Positions 54,453 to 63,754 of a stretch of 64,000 nucleotides of DNA are shown here, in pieces; positions within the stretch are counted from its first letter, which is position 1; each line of letters starts with the position of its first letter. The DNA is taken from assembly GCA_045039925.1 (NCBI GenBank), contig CP108400.1, forward strand, positions 7,316,001-7,380,000. The letters are read 5' to 3'. The translations under genes were made by a program, and so were the position numbers. The DNA is from Yinghuangia sp045039925 (GTDB taxonomy: Bacteria > Actinomycetota > Actinomycetes > Streptomycetales > Streptomycetaceae). The notes under the pieces are model-generated. The model saw nothing but the letters and a program-made list of their open reading frames with translations, had not been told where the DNA came from and ran no database searches.

Positions 54453-56071
54453 TCGCCGCGAGCGACCTGGCCTCGGCGGCCGGGGACGGCCACCGCATGC
54501 TCACCGTCAGCCTGTTCCTCGGGTTCGTCGCCATCACCCTCGGCATCACGATCTGGGCGAGCCGGCACAGCCGCACGGCCAACGACTTCTACGCCGGCGG
54601 GCGCGAGTTCTCCGGCGCGCAGAACGGCCTCGCCATCGCGGGCGACTACATGTCGGCGGCGTCGTTCCTGGGCATCGCCGGCCTGATCTCGCTGGTCGGC
54701 TACGACGGGTTCCTGTACTCGATCGGCTTCCTGGTCGCCTGGCTGGTCGTCCTGATGCTGGTGGCCGAACTCGTACGCAACTGCGGCCGCTACACGATGG
54801 CCGACGTCCTCGCGTTCCGCATGAGCCAGCGCCCGGTCCGCACCGCCGCGGGCGCCTCCTCGATCGTCGTCTCGATCTTCTACCTGCTCGCCCAGATGGT
54901 CGGTGCGGGCTCGCTGGTCGCGCTGCTCCTCGGCGACGCGAACGGCTCGGCGCAGACGCTCACGATCATCGCCGTCGGCGGCCTGATGATCGTGTACGTG
55001 ACGTTCGGCGGCATGAAGGGCACGACCTGGATCCAGATAGTCAAGGCCGCGCTGCTCATGGCGGGCGCCGTGACCCTGACGGTGCTCGTGCTGCTCCGCT
55101 TCGACGGAAACGTCAACGCGATGCTGCACACCGCGGCCCAGACCAGCGGCCACGGCGAGGCGTTCCTGCAACCGGGACTCCAGTACGGCAGCTCGCTGAC
55201 CAGCCGCATCGACTTCATCAGCCTCGCGCTCGCACTCGTGCTGGGGACCGCGGGGCTGCCGCACATCCTGGTGCGGTTCTACACGGTGCCCACCGCGCGC
55301 GCCGCGCGCCGGTCGGTCATGTGGGCGATCGGCCTGATCGGCGCGTTCTACCTCATGACGATCGTGCTCGGCTTCGGCGCCGCCGCGATCCTCGGCTCCG
55401 ACGCCATCAAGTCCTCCAACTCCGCGGGCAACACCGCGCTGCCGCTGCTGGCCGAGGAACTGGGCGGGGGCGGCGACTCGATCGGCGGCGTGGTGCTGCT
55501 GGCGGTGATCGCGGCGGTGGCGTTCGCCACGATCCTCGCGGTCGTCGCGGGGCTCACGCTGGCCTCCTCGGCCTCCGCCGCGCACGACCTGTACGCCGCG
55601 GTCATCCACAAGGGCCGGGCGAGCGAGAAGGAAGAGCTGGCGGCGGCACGCCTGTCCGCGATCGTGATCGGCGCGGTCGCCATCGCGCTGAGCCTGACCG
55701 CGCAGAAGCTCAACGTCGCCTTCCTGGTCGCCCTCGCGTTCGCGGTCGCGGCCTCGGCCAACCTGCCGACGATCCTGTTCACGCTGTTCTGGCGCCGCTT
55801 CAACACCCGCGGCACGGTGTGGGCGATCTACGGCGGACTCATCTCGTCGGTGGTCCTGGTGATCTTCTCGCCGGTCGTGTCCGGCGGCCCCAACCCGCTC
55901 GTGACGGGGGTCGACTTCCACTGGTTCCCGCTGGCCAACCCGGGCATCGTCTCGATCCCGATCGGCTTCCTGGCGGGCTGGATCGGCACGCTGCGGTCCA
56001 AGGAGGACCCCGACGACTCGAAGTACGCGGAGATGGAGGTCCGTTCCCTGACCGGCGCCGGTGCCTACTGA
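54449..56071 (+). CDS. actP: Sodium:solute symporter, acetate/monocarboxylate type
   Basis: A 540-aa transporter with about 13 helices of the SSS family. Characteristic segments: DFYAGGREFSGAQNGLAIAGD, then YMSAASFLGIAGLI, GLPHILVRFYTVPTARAARR, FATILAVVAGLTLASSASAAH and NLPTILFTLFWRRFNTRG. These are the sodium and substrate core motifs of ActP/MctC proteins, which take up acetate, pyruvate or propionate. Start GTG 54449 overlaps the DUF485 stop. Exact substrate is inferred from family and operon. Confidence 0.92.
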   Translation: MIAASDLASAAGDGHRMLTVSLFLGFVAITLGITIWASRHSRTANDFYAGGREFSGAQNGLAIAGDYMSAASFLGIAGLISLVGYDGFLYSIGFLVAWLVVLMLVAELVRNCGRYTMADVLAFRMSQRPVRTAAGASSIVVSIFYLLAQMVGAGSLVALLLGDANGSAQTLTIIAVGGLMIVYVTFGGMKGTTWIQIVKAALLMAGAVTLTVLVLLRFDGNVNAMLHTAAQTSGHGEAFLQPGLQYGSSLTSRIDFISLALALVLGTAGLPHILVRFYTVPTARAARRSVMWAIGLIGAFYLMTIVLGFGAAAILGSDAIKSSNSAGNTALPLLAEELGGGGDSIGGVVLLAVIAAVAFATILAVVAGLTLASSASAAHDLYAAVIHKGRASEKEELAAARLSAIVIGAVAIALSLTAQKLNVAFLVALAFAVAASANLPTILFTLFWRRFNTRGTVWAIYGGLISSVVLVIFSPVVSGGPNPLVTGVDFHWFPLANPGIVSIPIGFLAGWIGTLRSKEDPDDSKYAEMEVRSLTGAGAY

Positions 56072-56118
56072 CGGCGCCGCCGACAGCGCTTCCGCCGGCG
56101 CCGCGCCCCCGTTCGTGC

Positions 56119-57024
56119 CTAGTGTGCGGGCATGACCAGCCGGGGGCGCATGCTGAGCGGGTTGAGGAGGCCCTTGCCACAGCTCTCCGGCCGCTCCGGC
56201 TCCTCGGCGTGGGCCGTCACCTCGACGGTCCACGTCCGGCCGTCCACGTGGTCCACGCGTACGGTCCACACGCCCTCGGCGTGCTCCAGCGGCTCGGCGA
56301 CGGCCAGGACGTCGGCGGCGTGCTCGACCGCCTCCTCGCGGACCGCGAGTTCCGCCGCCTGGGCGGGCCGCGACCACGTCGACCGGCCCCGGCAGCCGTC
56401 CACGAGCATCATGCCGGTACGCGCGGCGTCGAGGGCCGCGACGGCCCCGTCCGCGTCCAGGCGGCCGTACACGTACCCGTCCGGCAGCACGACGGCGGTC
56501 GGGGCGAAGCGGTGGCCGCCCAGATGCGTGGCCTCCCACACCGCACCCGGCACACGTACGGCCAGCGCGTCGGCGAGCGGGCGCCCGGCCGTCGCACAGC
56601 ACCGGTCGCGCTTGCCGTTGGTGCACACCAGGACCAGGTGTTCGTCGAACGCGCTGCCGATCGCCGGCTCCGCGGCACCCGCGAGCGCGGCGAAGTCCAG
56701 TGCGAGAAGGTCCTCGACGGAGTCGACGGTGAGCCTGCGCATCCAGGTGGCGCCGGGCTCGGTCCAGGCCAGGAACACCGTGCGGGACGCGCCCGGCACG
56801 TCGACCGTGCGGCCCGGCGGGCGGATCAGCGTGGCCCGGAAGCCCGCCGCCGCGGCGCGCCGCTCGACGAGGCCGCCGACCTCGGGGTCGATCCCCCGGC
56901 TGCCGGTCATGGCCTTGGCCGCCCAGGGCCCGGGGTGTTCGATCAGCAGCCAGCCGCGCGCGGTCGGCGCGGTCCCGGCCATCGGCTCGGCGTACATGCT
57001 GGACAGAACAGAGCAGGTCTCCAC
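56119..57024 (-). CDS. Sucraseferredoxin-like protein
   Basis: A 301-aa protein of the sucrase/ferredoxin-like family with a thioredoxin-like ferredoxin fold. Ligand-type motifs are VLVCTNGKRDRCCA and HLGGHRFAPTAVVLPDG, with a further Cys near the end (ESCGKG). In related proteins these Cys and His residues bind a 2Fe-2S cluster. The N-terminal domain (TARGWLLIEHPGPW) is the family opening. No neighbouring redox partner is seen. The physiological role is unknown. Confidence 0.88.
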   Translation of the reverse strand: METCSVLSSMYAEPMAGTAPTARGWLLIEHPGPWAAKAMTGSRGIDPEVGGLVERRAAAAGFRATLIRPPGRTVDVPGASRTVFLAWTEPGATWMRRLTVDSVEDLLALDFAALAGAAEPAIGSAFDEHLVLVCTNGKRDRCCATAGRPLADALAVRVPGAVWEATHLGGHRFAPTAVVLPDGYVYGRLDADGAVAALDAARTGMMLVDGCRGRSTWSRPAQAAELAVREEAVEHAADVLAVAEPLEHAEGVWTVRVDHVDGRTWTVEVTAHAEEPERPESCGKGLLNPLSMRPRLVMPAH

Positions 57025-57197
57025 GGATGTGTACCGTACATGGTCAACTTTTCGGACGGAGTGGCCACAGGGCGGGCATCTTGCCGGTTGCCGGGCGCCT
57101 TTCGGGATCTTTGCGGATCAACCGCTCCGCCCGGGCCGGAATGATCGCGGCGGGCTACGGTGGGGATGACGAACCGAGACCGGGGGAGCGCACCGGC

Positions 57198-57677
57198 ATG
57201 GAGAACCAGACGTCCGGGAGACCGGCCTTCGCCCTCGACGACGCGGTGGCGATCGCCCGCCGGGCGCACGAGGGCCAGCTCGACAAGGGCGGCAAGCCGT
57301 ACATCGCCCACCCGCTGCGCGTCATGCGCGCCGTCGAGGCCGAGGGCGAGTGGCACCAGATGGCCGCCGTCCTGCACGACGTCATCGAGGACACCGACGT
57401 CACCGCCGCGGACCTCCGCCTGGCCGGCTGCCCCGACCCCGTCGTCGCGGCCGTCGTCGCGCTGTCCAAGCTCCCGCGCGAACCACTCGAGGCGAGCATG
57501 GCCCGGGCCGCGGCCGACCCGATCGCCCTCGTCGTCAAACGCGCCGACATCGCCGACAACCGCTCCGAAGCGCGCCTCGGCCAACTCGACGAAGCCACCC
57601 AGACCCGTCTCCGCGCCAAGTACGCCCGCTCGGTGACCCTCCTGGAGCGGTACGCCGAGGAGTACGCCCCGCACTGA
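57198..57677 (+). CDS. Small HD hydrolase resembling single-domain ppGpp hydrolases
   Basis: A 159-aa one-domain protein. The metal and catalytic pattern matches the RSH hydrolase domain: ARRAHEGQLDKGGKPYIAHPLRV with His38, then AAVLHDVIEDTDV with His60-Asp61 and Glu64-Asp65, and VKRADIADN with Asp116/Asp119. No synthetase, TGS or ACT domain is present, so it is like Mesh1/small alarmone hydrolases, which degrade (p)ppGpp, though related HD proteins act on other nucleotides. ATG 57198 has GGGGGAG 9 nt before it. It is convergent with parC. Confidence 0.85.
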   Translation: MENQTSGRPAFALDDAVAIARRAHEGQLDKGGKPYIAHPLRVMRAVEAEGEWHQMAAVLHDVIEDTDVTAADLRLAGCPDPVVAAVVALSKLPREPLEASMARAAADPIALVVKRADIADNRSEARLGQLDEATQTRLRAKYARSVTLLERYAEEYAPH

Positions 57678-57689
57678 CCCCACGCGCAA

Positions 57690-57743
57690 CGCCGCCGGGA
57701 GGAGCCTGTCGGGCCGGTATGGCCCAGGCTCGTCCCGGCGGCG
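57690..57743. terminator. Terminator between convergent HD hydrolase and parC genes
   Basis: A 19-bp stem with one mismatch (57690-57708 with 57725-57743) closes a 16-nt loop that itself holds a small GGCC dyad. It lies 12 bp after the hydrolase stop and 13 bp beyond the parC stop. Confidence 0.8.
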
Positions 57744-57755
57744 CGGGTGTCGGTG

Positions 57756-60221
57756 TCAGCCGCTCGCGGGGCCCGCGATCACGGCTACCGCCTTGGCCAG
57801 CGGGGTGCCGGAACCGTCCCGGCGGCTGTCGACTTCGGGGAGGTCGACCGGGGTGCCGGTGGCGTTCGCCGCGCGGAGCGGGGTGGGGCCCGCCCAGGCC
57901 AGGGCAAGTGCCGTCTCCCCCTTGAGGAAGCGCTGGCAGCGGACGCCGCCGGTGGCGCGTCCCTTGCGCGGGTACTCCGTGAACGGGGTGACCTTGGCGG
58001 TGCCGTGCTCGGCGCCGAACAGGGCGTCGCCGCTGTAGGCCGCGACGGTGACCACGAGGGCGTCTGCCGCGGGGTCGACCGCGGTGAAGGAGATGACCGC
58101 GTGGCCCTCGGCCAGCTTGATGCCGGCCATGCCGCCCGCAGGGCGGCCCTGGGGGCGTACCAGCGAGGCGGGGAAGCGCAGCAGTTGTGCGTCGTCGGTG
58201 ATGAAGACGAGGTCCTCGTCGCCGGTGCGCAGTTCGACGGCACCCACGATGCGGTCGCCGTCCTTGAGCGCGATGACCTCCAACTCGTCCTTGTTCGAGG
58301 GGTAGTCGGGGGTGACGCGCTTGACGACGCCCTGGACCGTGCCCAGCGCGAGGCCGGGGGAGTCGGTGGACAGCGAGGTCAGGCAGACCACCTTCTCGTC
58401 GCCCTCGAGGGTGACGAACTCGCTTATCGGCGCGCCGCCCGAGAGGTTCGGGGCGACGCTGCTCGGCGGCAGCGCGGGCAGGTCGACGACGTTGACGCGC
58501 AGCAGGCGGCCGGTGTCGGTGACGACGCCGATCTCGGCGCGCACCGTCGTGCCGACGCCCGAGACCACCACGTCGTGCTTGTGCCGCGCGCCCTCGGAGG
58601 GCAGCGGGTCGGACCCGGGGGTACGCGCGAGAAGCCCGGTGGACGACAGCAGCACGTGGCACGGGTCGTCCGTCACCTCGAGCGGCACCGCCGCGGCCGG
58701 GGAGCCGGCCGACTCGAGGAGCACGGTGCGGCGCGGCGTCCCGTACTTCTTGGCCACCGCGGCAAGTTCGTCCGACACGATCTTGCGGAGCCGCTGGTCC
58801 GAGTTGAGGATCTCGGTCAGCTCGTCGATCTCGGCCCGGAGCTTGTCGCGTTCGGCCTCGAGCTCGATGCGGTCGAAGCGGGTCAGGCGGCGCAGCGGCG
58901 TGTCGAGGATGTACGTCGCCTGGATGTCGGAGAGCGAGAACGTCTCCATCAGGCGTTCCTTGGCCTGCGCGGCGTTGTCGCTGGCCCGGATCAGCTCGAT
59001 GACGCGGTCGATGTCGATGAGCGCGACGAGCAGGCCCTCGACGAGGTGCAGGCGTTCCTGGCGCTTGCGGCGGCGGAACTCGCTGCGGCGGCGCACCACC
59101 TCGAAGCGGTGGTCGAGGTAGACCTCCAGGAGCTCCTTGAGGCCGAGGGTGAGCGGCTGTCCGTCGACGAGTGCGACGTTGTTGATGCCGAAGGTCTCCT
59201 CCATCGGCGTCAGCTTGTAGAGCTGCTCGAGGATCGCCTCGGGGTTGAAGCCGTTCTTGACCTCGATGACCAGGCGCAGCCCGTGCATGCGGTCGGTGAG
59301 GTCCTTGAGGTCCGCGATGCCCTGGAGCTTCTTGGACTGCACGAGCTCCTTGACCTTGGCGATCACCTTCTCCGGGCCGACGTTGTACGGCAGTTCCGTG
59401 ACGACGATGCCCTTGCGGCGCGGCGTGACGTTCTCGACCGTCGCGGTCGCGCGGATCTTGAACGTGCCGCGGCCCGACTCGTACGCGTCGCGCACGCCGC
59501 CGAGCCCCACGATGCGGCCGCCGGTGGGCAGGTCGGGGCCCGGGATGTGGCGCATGAGGTCGTCGAGCGTGGCGTGCGGCCGGCGGATCAGCTCGCGCGC
59601 GGCGGCGATGACCTCGGTGAGGTTGTGCGGCGGCATGTTGGTCGCCATGCCGACCGCGATGCCGGAGGTGCCGTTCACCAGGAGGTTCGGGAACGACGCG
59701 GGCAGGACCTGCGGTTCGCGCTCCTGGCCGTCGTAGTTGGGGCCGAAGTCGACGGTGTCCTCGTCGATCGACTCCACCATGAGCATGGCGGCGTGGGACA
59801 GGCGGCACTCGGTGTACCGCATGGCGGCGGGCGGGTCGTCGTTGCCGAGGGAGCCGAAGTTCCCGTGCCCGTCGACCATCGGGAGCCGCATCGAGAACGG
59901 CTGGGCCATGCGGACCAGCGCGTCGTAGATGGCGCTGTCGCCGTGCGGGTGCAGGCGTCCCATGACTTCGCCGACGACACGGGCGCACTTCACGAAGCCG
60001 CGGTCGGGGCGCAGGCCCATCTCGTTGGCCTGGTAGAGGATGCGCCGGTGGACCGGCTTGAGTCCGTCGCGTGCGTCGGGCAGAGCGCGCGAGTAGATGA
60101 CCGAGTACGCGTACTCCAGGAACGAGCCCTGCATCTCGTCGACGACGTCGATGTCGAGGATGCGTTCCTCGAAGTCCTCGGGCTGGTCCTGGCCAGGCGT
60201 CTTCGTGCTGCGGCGGGCCAT
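57756..60221 (-). CDS. parC: DNA topoisomerase IV subunit A (GyrA-like)
   Basis: The 821-aa subunit cuts and religates DNA with ParE. The catalytic tyrosine is Tyr136 (AAMRYTECRLS). The quinolone-pocket region reads GRLHPHGDSAIYDALVRMAQ, with Ser96 one residue after the conserved Asp. The tower/coiled-coil region is about 330-470. The C-terminal half is a GyrA-like beta-propeller, but the gyrase GyrA box (QRRGGRG-type) is not apparent, which together with the nearby parE supports topoisomerase IV. The gene is divergent from a DUF2630 gene. Confidence 0.93.
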   Translation of the reverse strand: MARRSTKTPGQDQPEDFEERILDIDVVDEMQGSFLEYAYSVIYSRALPDARDGLKPVHRRILYQANEMGLRPDRGFVKCARVVGEVMGRLHPHGDSAIYDALVRMAQPFSMRLPMVDGHGNFGSLGNDDPPAAMRYTECRLSHAAMLMVESIDEDTVDFGPNYDGQEREPQVLPASFPNLLVNGTSGIAVGMATNMPPHNLTEVIAAARELIRRPHATLDDLMRHIPGPDLPTGGRIVGLGGVRDAYESGRGTFKIRATATVENVTPRRKGIVVTELPYNVGPEKVIAKVKELVQSKKLQGIADLKDLTDRMHGLRLVIEVKNGFNPEAILEQLYKLTPMEETFGINNVALVDGQPLTLGLKELLEVYLDHRFEVVRRRSEFRRRKRQERLHLVEGLLVALIDIDRVIELIRASDNAAQAKERLMETFSLSDIQATYILDTPLRRLTRFDRIELEAERDKLRAEIDELTEILNSDQRLRKIVSDELAAVAKKYGTPRRTVLLESAGSPAAAVPLEVTDDPCHVLLSSTGLLARTPGSDPLPSEGARHKHDVVVSGVGTTVRAEIGVVTDTGRLLRVNVVDLPALPPSSVAPNLSGGAPISEFVTLEGDEKVVCLTSLSTDSPGLALGTVQGVVKRVTPDYPSNKDELEVIALKDGDRIVGAVELRTGDEDLVFITDDAQLLRFPASLVRPQGRPAGGMAGIKLAEGHAVISFTAVDPAADALVVTVAAYSGDALFGAEHGTAKVTPFTEYPRKGRATGGVRCQRFLKGETALALAWAGPTPLRAANATGTPVDLPEVDSRRDGSGTPLAKAVAVIAGPASG

Positions 60222-60435
60222 ACTGCGGCGGGCTCCTTAGGCTCGGGGCGGACGCGCCCCATTGTGTCCCCCCGGTAGGACATGCGAGTGCAGCGACCCG
60301 ACGCCGGGCGGGGGATCGTCCGGGTTTGCGGGCGTTCTTCGTGGCCGGAGAGGTATGAGGGCCACGCTAACGGGGAATGGGCCGGTGTTCGCCGGTCATT
60401 CGGCACCGGAGTCACGCGAGGCACGGAGGGCTGCC

Positions 60436-60681
60436 ATGGACGACCCGCAGATCCTGGACCGCATCCGCTCGATGGTCGACACCGAGCACGCGCTGCGCGA
60501 CCAGTTGGCGCAGGGGAAGATCACGGCCGAGGAGGAGCAGCAACTGCTGCACGCCATCGAGGTCGAACTCGACCAGTGCTGGGACCTGCTGCGGCAGCGC
60601 CGGGCGCGCCGCGACGCGCGCGACGATCCCGCGGCGGCCGCGGTGCGGCCCGCGCGCGAGGTGGAGGGGTACCAGCAGTAG
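60436..60681 (+). CDS. DUF2630 small helical protein
   Basis: An 81-aa charged helical protein that matches DUF2630 from end to end (DPQILDRIRSMVDTEHALRD, then CWDLLRQRRARRDAR). The family is short, actinobacterial and of unknown role; the pattern suggests an antiparallel coiled coil. GGAGGG precedes the ATG. It is followed 168 bp later by M16 peptidase genes. Confidence 0.85.
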   Translation: MDDPQILDRIRSMVDTEHALRDQLAQGKITAEEEQQLLHAIEVELDQCWDLLRQRRARRDARDDPAAAAVRPAREVEGYQQ

Positions 60682-60849
60682 GCCGGCCGCAGGGCAGCCG
60701 CGCCGTTTGTTCCCGGCTTCGCCCGCCGCGAACGCCGGCTTCGCCGCGCCGGGTCGGGCGCTTTCCGTCAGTAAGGTTGCGTGCAGGCCGCCGATGCGGC
60801 CGCTCGTGGTGTGGGGCCGCGAGGCGCCGGCGGAGAGGACTGATGGGGC

Positions 60850-62202
60850 ATGGCTGGTCTGGCCGAGACGTTCACGGCGACCGAGCACCGGCTCGCCAAC
60901 GGGTTGCGGGTCGTGCTGTCCGAGGACCACATCGACCCGGTCGCCGCCGTGTGCCTGTGGTACGACGTGGGTTCGCGGCACGAGCAACCCGGGCGCACCG
61001 GGCTGGCGCACCTGTTCGAGCACCTGATGTTCCAGGGCTCGGCCAATGTGCACGGCAACCAGCACTTCGAGTTCGTGCAGTCGGCGGGCGGTTCGCTCAA
61101 CGGCACGACGAGCTTCGAGCGCACCAACTACTTCGAGACCATGCCGGCCCACCAGGTCGAGCTCGCGCTGTGGCTGGAGGCCGACCGCATGGGCGGCCTG
61201 CTGGACGCGCTGACGCAGGAGAGCCTTGACAACCAGCGCGACGTGGTGAAGAACGAGCGCCGCCAGCGCTACGACAACGTGCCGTACGGCACCGCGTGGG
61301 AGCGCCTGGTGGCGATGGCGTTCCCGGCCGGGCACCCGTACCACCACATGCCGATCGGCTCGATGGCCGACCTCGACGCGACGACGCTCGAGGACTGCCG
61401 GGAGTTCTTCCGCACCTACTACGCGCCGAACAACGCGGTGCTCGCGGTGGTCGGCGACATCGACCCCGAGCAGACCCTCGCGTGGATCGAGCGGTACTTC
61501 GGCACGATCCCGGCGCACGACGGCAAGCCGACCCCGGCCGACGGCTCGCTGCCGCCGGTGATCGGCGCCGAGGTCCGCGAGACGGTGTACGAGGACGTGC
61601 CGTCGCGTTCGCTGATGGCCGCGTACCGGCTGCCCGTCGACGGCGCCCGGGAGGCCGACGCCGCCGACCTGGCGCTGACCGTGCTGGGCGAGGGCGAGAG
61701 CTCGCGGCTCAACACCCGCCTGGTGCGCCGCGACGAACTGGCGGTGTACGCCGGCTTCGGCATCATGCGCCTCGTCGGCGCGCCGTCGGTCGCGCTCCTG
61801 GACGTGAAGGCGTCCGGCGACGCGGAGGTCGAGGGCGTGGACGCCGCGGTCAACGAGGAGCTGGCGCGCTTCGCCGCCGAGGGCCCGACCCCGGCCGAAC
61901 TGGAGCGCGCGCAGGCGCAGATCGAGCGCGGCTGGCTGGACCGCATGGCGACGGTCGGCGGCCGCGCCGACGAACTGTGCCGGTACGCCACGCTGTTCGG
62001 CGACGCGTCGCTCGCCTTCACCGCGTTGGACCGGGTCCTGGAGATCACCGCGGAGGAGGTCCGCGTGGTCGCCGCCGAGCGCCTGCTGCCCGAGAACCGC
62101 GCGGTGCTGGTCTACGAGCTGCCTGCCGAGGACTCCGACGACGACGGCAGCGACGGCAGCGACAACACCGACACCGACGACGCCGAGGGGCAGGCCGCCT
62201 GA
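60850..62202 (+). CDS. M16-family zinc peptidase, catalytic subunit
   Basis: The inverted zinc motif HLFEH supplies His54, Glu57 and His58, and a downstream acid in VVKNERRQR completes the site. The two roughly 210-residue halves show the pitrilysin/insulinase duplication typical of M16B. The last 25 residues are Asp/Ser-rich. There is no signal peptide, so it is probably cytoplasmic. It overlaps the next M16 gene by one base (TGATG), so the two products probably form an alpha/beta heterodimer like mitochondrial processing peptidase. Confidence 0.93.
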   Translation: MAGLAETFTATEHRLANGLRVVLSEDHIDPVAAVCLWYDVGSRHEQPGRTGLAHLFEHLMFQGSANVHGNQHFEFVQSAGGSLNGTTSFERTNYFETMPAHQVELALWLEADRMGGLLDALTQESLDNQRDVVKNERRQRYDNVPYGTAWERLVAMAFPAGHPYHHMPIGSMADLDATTLEDCREFFRTYYAPNNAVLAVVGDIDPEQTLAWIERYFGTIPAHDGKPTPADGSLPPVIGAEVRETVYEDVPSRSLMAAYRLPVDGAREADAADLALTVLGEGESSRLNTRLVRRDELAVYAGFGIMRLVGAPSVALLDVKASGDAEVEGVDAAVNEELARFAAEGPTPAELERAQAQIERGWLDRMATVGGRADELCRYATLFGDASLAFTALDRVLEITAEEVRVVAAERLLPENRAVLVYELPAEDSDDDGSDGSDNTDTDDAEGQAA

Positions 62203-63563
62203 TGACCCAGACCACGATGGTGTTCCACCCGCGGCCCGGTGCCGGTCCGGAGAAGCCCTGGACCTTCCCGGCGCCGGAGCGCACGCGCCTCGCCAACGGC
62301 CTGTCGGTGCTGCGCGTGCACCGCCCCGGGCAGCGTGTCGTGGCCGTCGAGCTGCTGCTCGACGCCCCGCTCGACGCGGAGCCGGAGGGCATCGACGGCG
62401 TCGCCACGATCATGGCCCGCGCGCTGAGCGAGGGCACCGACACGATGGACGCCGAGACGTTCGCCGCCGAGCTGGAGCGCTGCGGCGCCACCATGGACGC
62501 CGGTGCGGACCATGCGGGCGTGCAGGTCGCGCTGGACGTCCCGGCGTCCCGCCTGGAGCGCGCGCTCGGCCTGATGGCCGACGCGGTGCGCGCTCCCGCG
62601 TTCCCCCCGGACGAGGTCGACCGGCTGGTGCGGCAGCGCCTCGACGAGATCGTGCACGAACTGGCCAGCCCCGCCCGGCGGGCCGCCATCGCGCTGTACG
62701 GCGAGCTGTTCGACGCGGCCACGCGCATCTCGCGCCCGCGCGCCGGCACCTCCGAGAGCGTCGCGCGGGTCGACCGCGCGGCGGTCGCGGACTTCTTCGC
62801 CGCGCACGTGCGCCCCGCCACGGCGACCGTCGTCGTGGTCGGCGACCTGGACGGCGTGGACCTCGACGGCATCCTCGACCGCACGCTCGGCCGGTGGACG
62901 GGCAGCGACGCGCCGCCGACCGAGGTCACGCCCGCGCGCGCCGACGACGCGGCGCGCGTGGTGATCGTGCACCGCGCCGGGAGCGTGCAGACCCAGGTGC
63001 TCGCGGGGCGGCTCGGCCCGGACCGGCACGACGCGGTCTGGCCGTCGCTCAGCATCGGGACGTACTGCCTGGGCGGCACGCTGACGTCCCGGCTGGACCG
63101 GGTGCTGCGCGAGGAGAAGGGCTACACGTACGGCATCCGCGCGCTCAACCAGTCGCTGCGCTCCGGCGCGCTGCTGGCGATCACCGGCTCGGTCGAGACC
63201 GACGTGACCGGGCCCGCCCTCGCCGACATGGTCGCCGTGCTCACGACGCTGGCCGCTGAGGGGCTGACCGACGACGAGCGCGACGCGGCGGTGCAGAACC
63301 TCGTCGGTGTCGCACCGCTCAAGTACCAGACGTCCCGCTCGGTCGCCGACTCGCTCGCCGACGTCGTCGCGCAGCGGCTCCCGGACGACTACCTGCCGGG
63401 GCTGTACGCGCGTCTCGGCGCGGTCGCGACGGCGGAGGCCTCCGACGCCGCGGTGGCCGGCTTCGACCCCGGGCACCTGGTGATCGTGCTGGTCGGCGAC
63501 GCCTCGCAGATCCGCGAGCCGGTCGAGGCACTCGGCCTCGGGCCGGTCACGGTGATCGAGTAG
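62202..63563 (+). CDS. M16-family peptidase-like subunit lacking the zinc motif
   Basis: A 453-aa paralogue of the upstream peptidase (RTRLANGLSVLRVHRPGQ, then GIDGVATIMARALSEGTD). Where the partner has HLFEH, this protein has TIMARA, so it cannot bind zinc there. It keeps the glycine-rich and R/Y substrate segments near the C-terminus (CLGGTLTSRLDRVLREEKGYTYG), as the non-catalytic chain of M16B heterodimers does. ATG 62202 is coupled to the upstream stop. Confidence 0.92.
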   Translation: MTQTTMVFHPRPGAGPEKPWTFPAPERTRLANGLSVLRVHRPGQRVVAVELLLDAPLDAEPEGIDGVATIMARALSEGTDTMDAETFAAELERCGATMDAGADHAGVQVALDVPASRLERALGLMADAVRAPAFPPDEVDRLVRQRLDEIVHELASPARRAAIALYGELFDAATRISRPRAGTSESVARVDRAAVADFFAAHVRPATATVVVVGDLDGVDLDGILDRTLGRWTGSDAPPTEVTPARADDAARVVIVHRAGSVQTQVLAGRLGPDRHDAVWPSLSIGTYCLGGTLTSRLDRVLREEKGYTYGIRALNQSLRSGALLAITGSVETDVTGPALADMVAVLTTLAAEGLTDDERDAAVQNLVGVAPLKYQTSRSVADSLADVVAQRLPDDYLPGLYARLGAVATAEASDAAVAGFDPGHLVIVLVGDASQIREPVEALGLGPVTVIE

Positions 63564-63651
63564 CCGATCGCGCAACTGATCGAGCAGACCCGGCCCGCTC
63601 GAACGTTCCGGACAAACTCCTGGCAAAGTAGTCCCCAAGGATGACTTGGGT

Positions 63652-63684
63652 GCGCCTCCGCCGTCGCCCGTACGGCGGAGGCGC
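63652..63684. terminator. Terminator after the M16 pair
   Basis: GCGCCTCCGCCGT (63652-63664) pairs perfectly with 63672-63684 across a 7-nt loop, 89 bp past the second M16 stop and before the P-type ATPase start. Confidence 0.8.
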
Positions 63685-63754
63685 TCTGCTACCCGGGCAT
63701 GAACGTCAACCCCGGCTTGTACGCCGCCCTTTCCAGCCGCATACGGTGAGGTCC

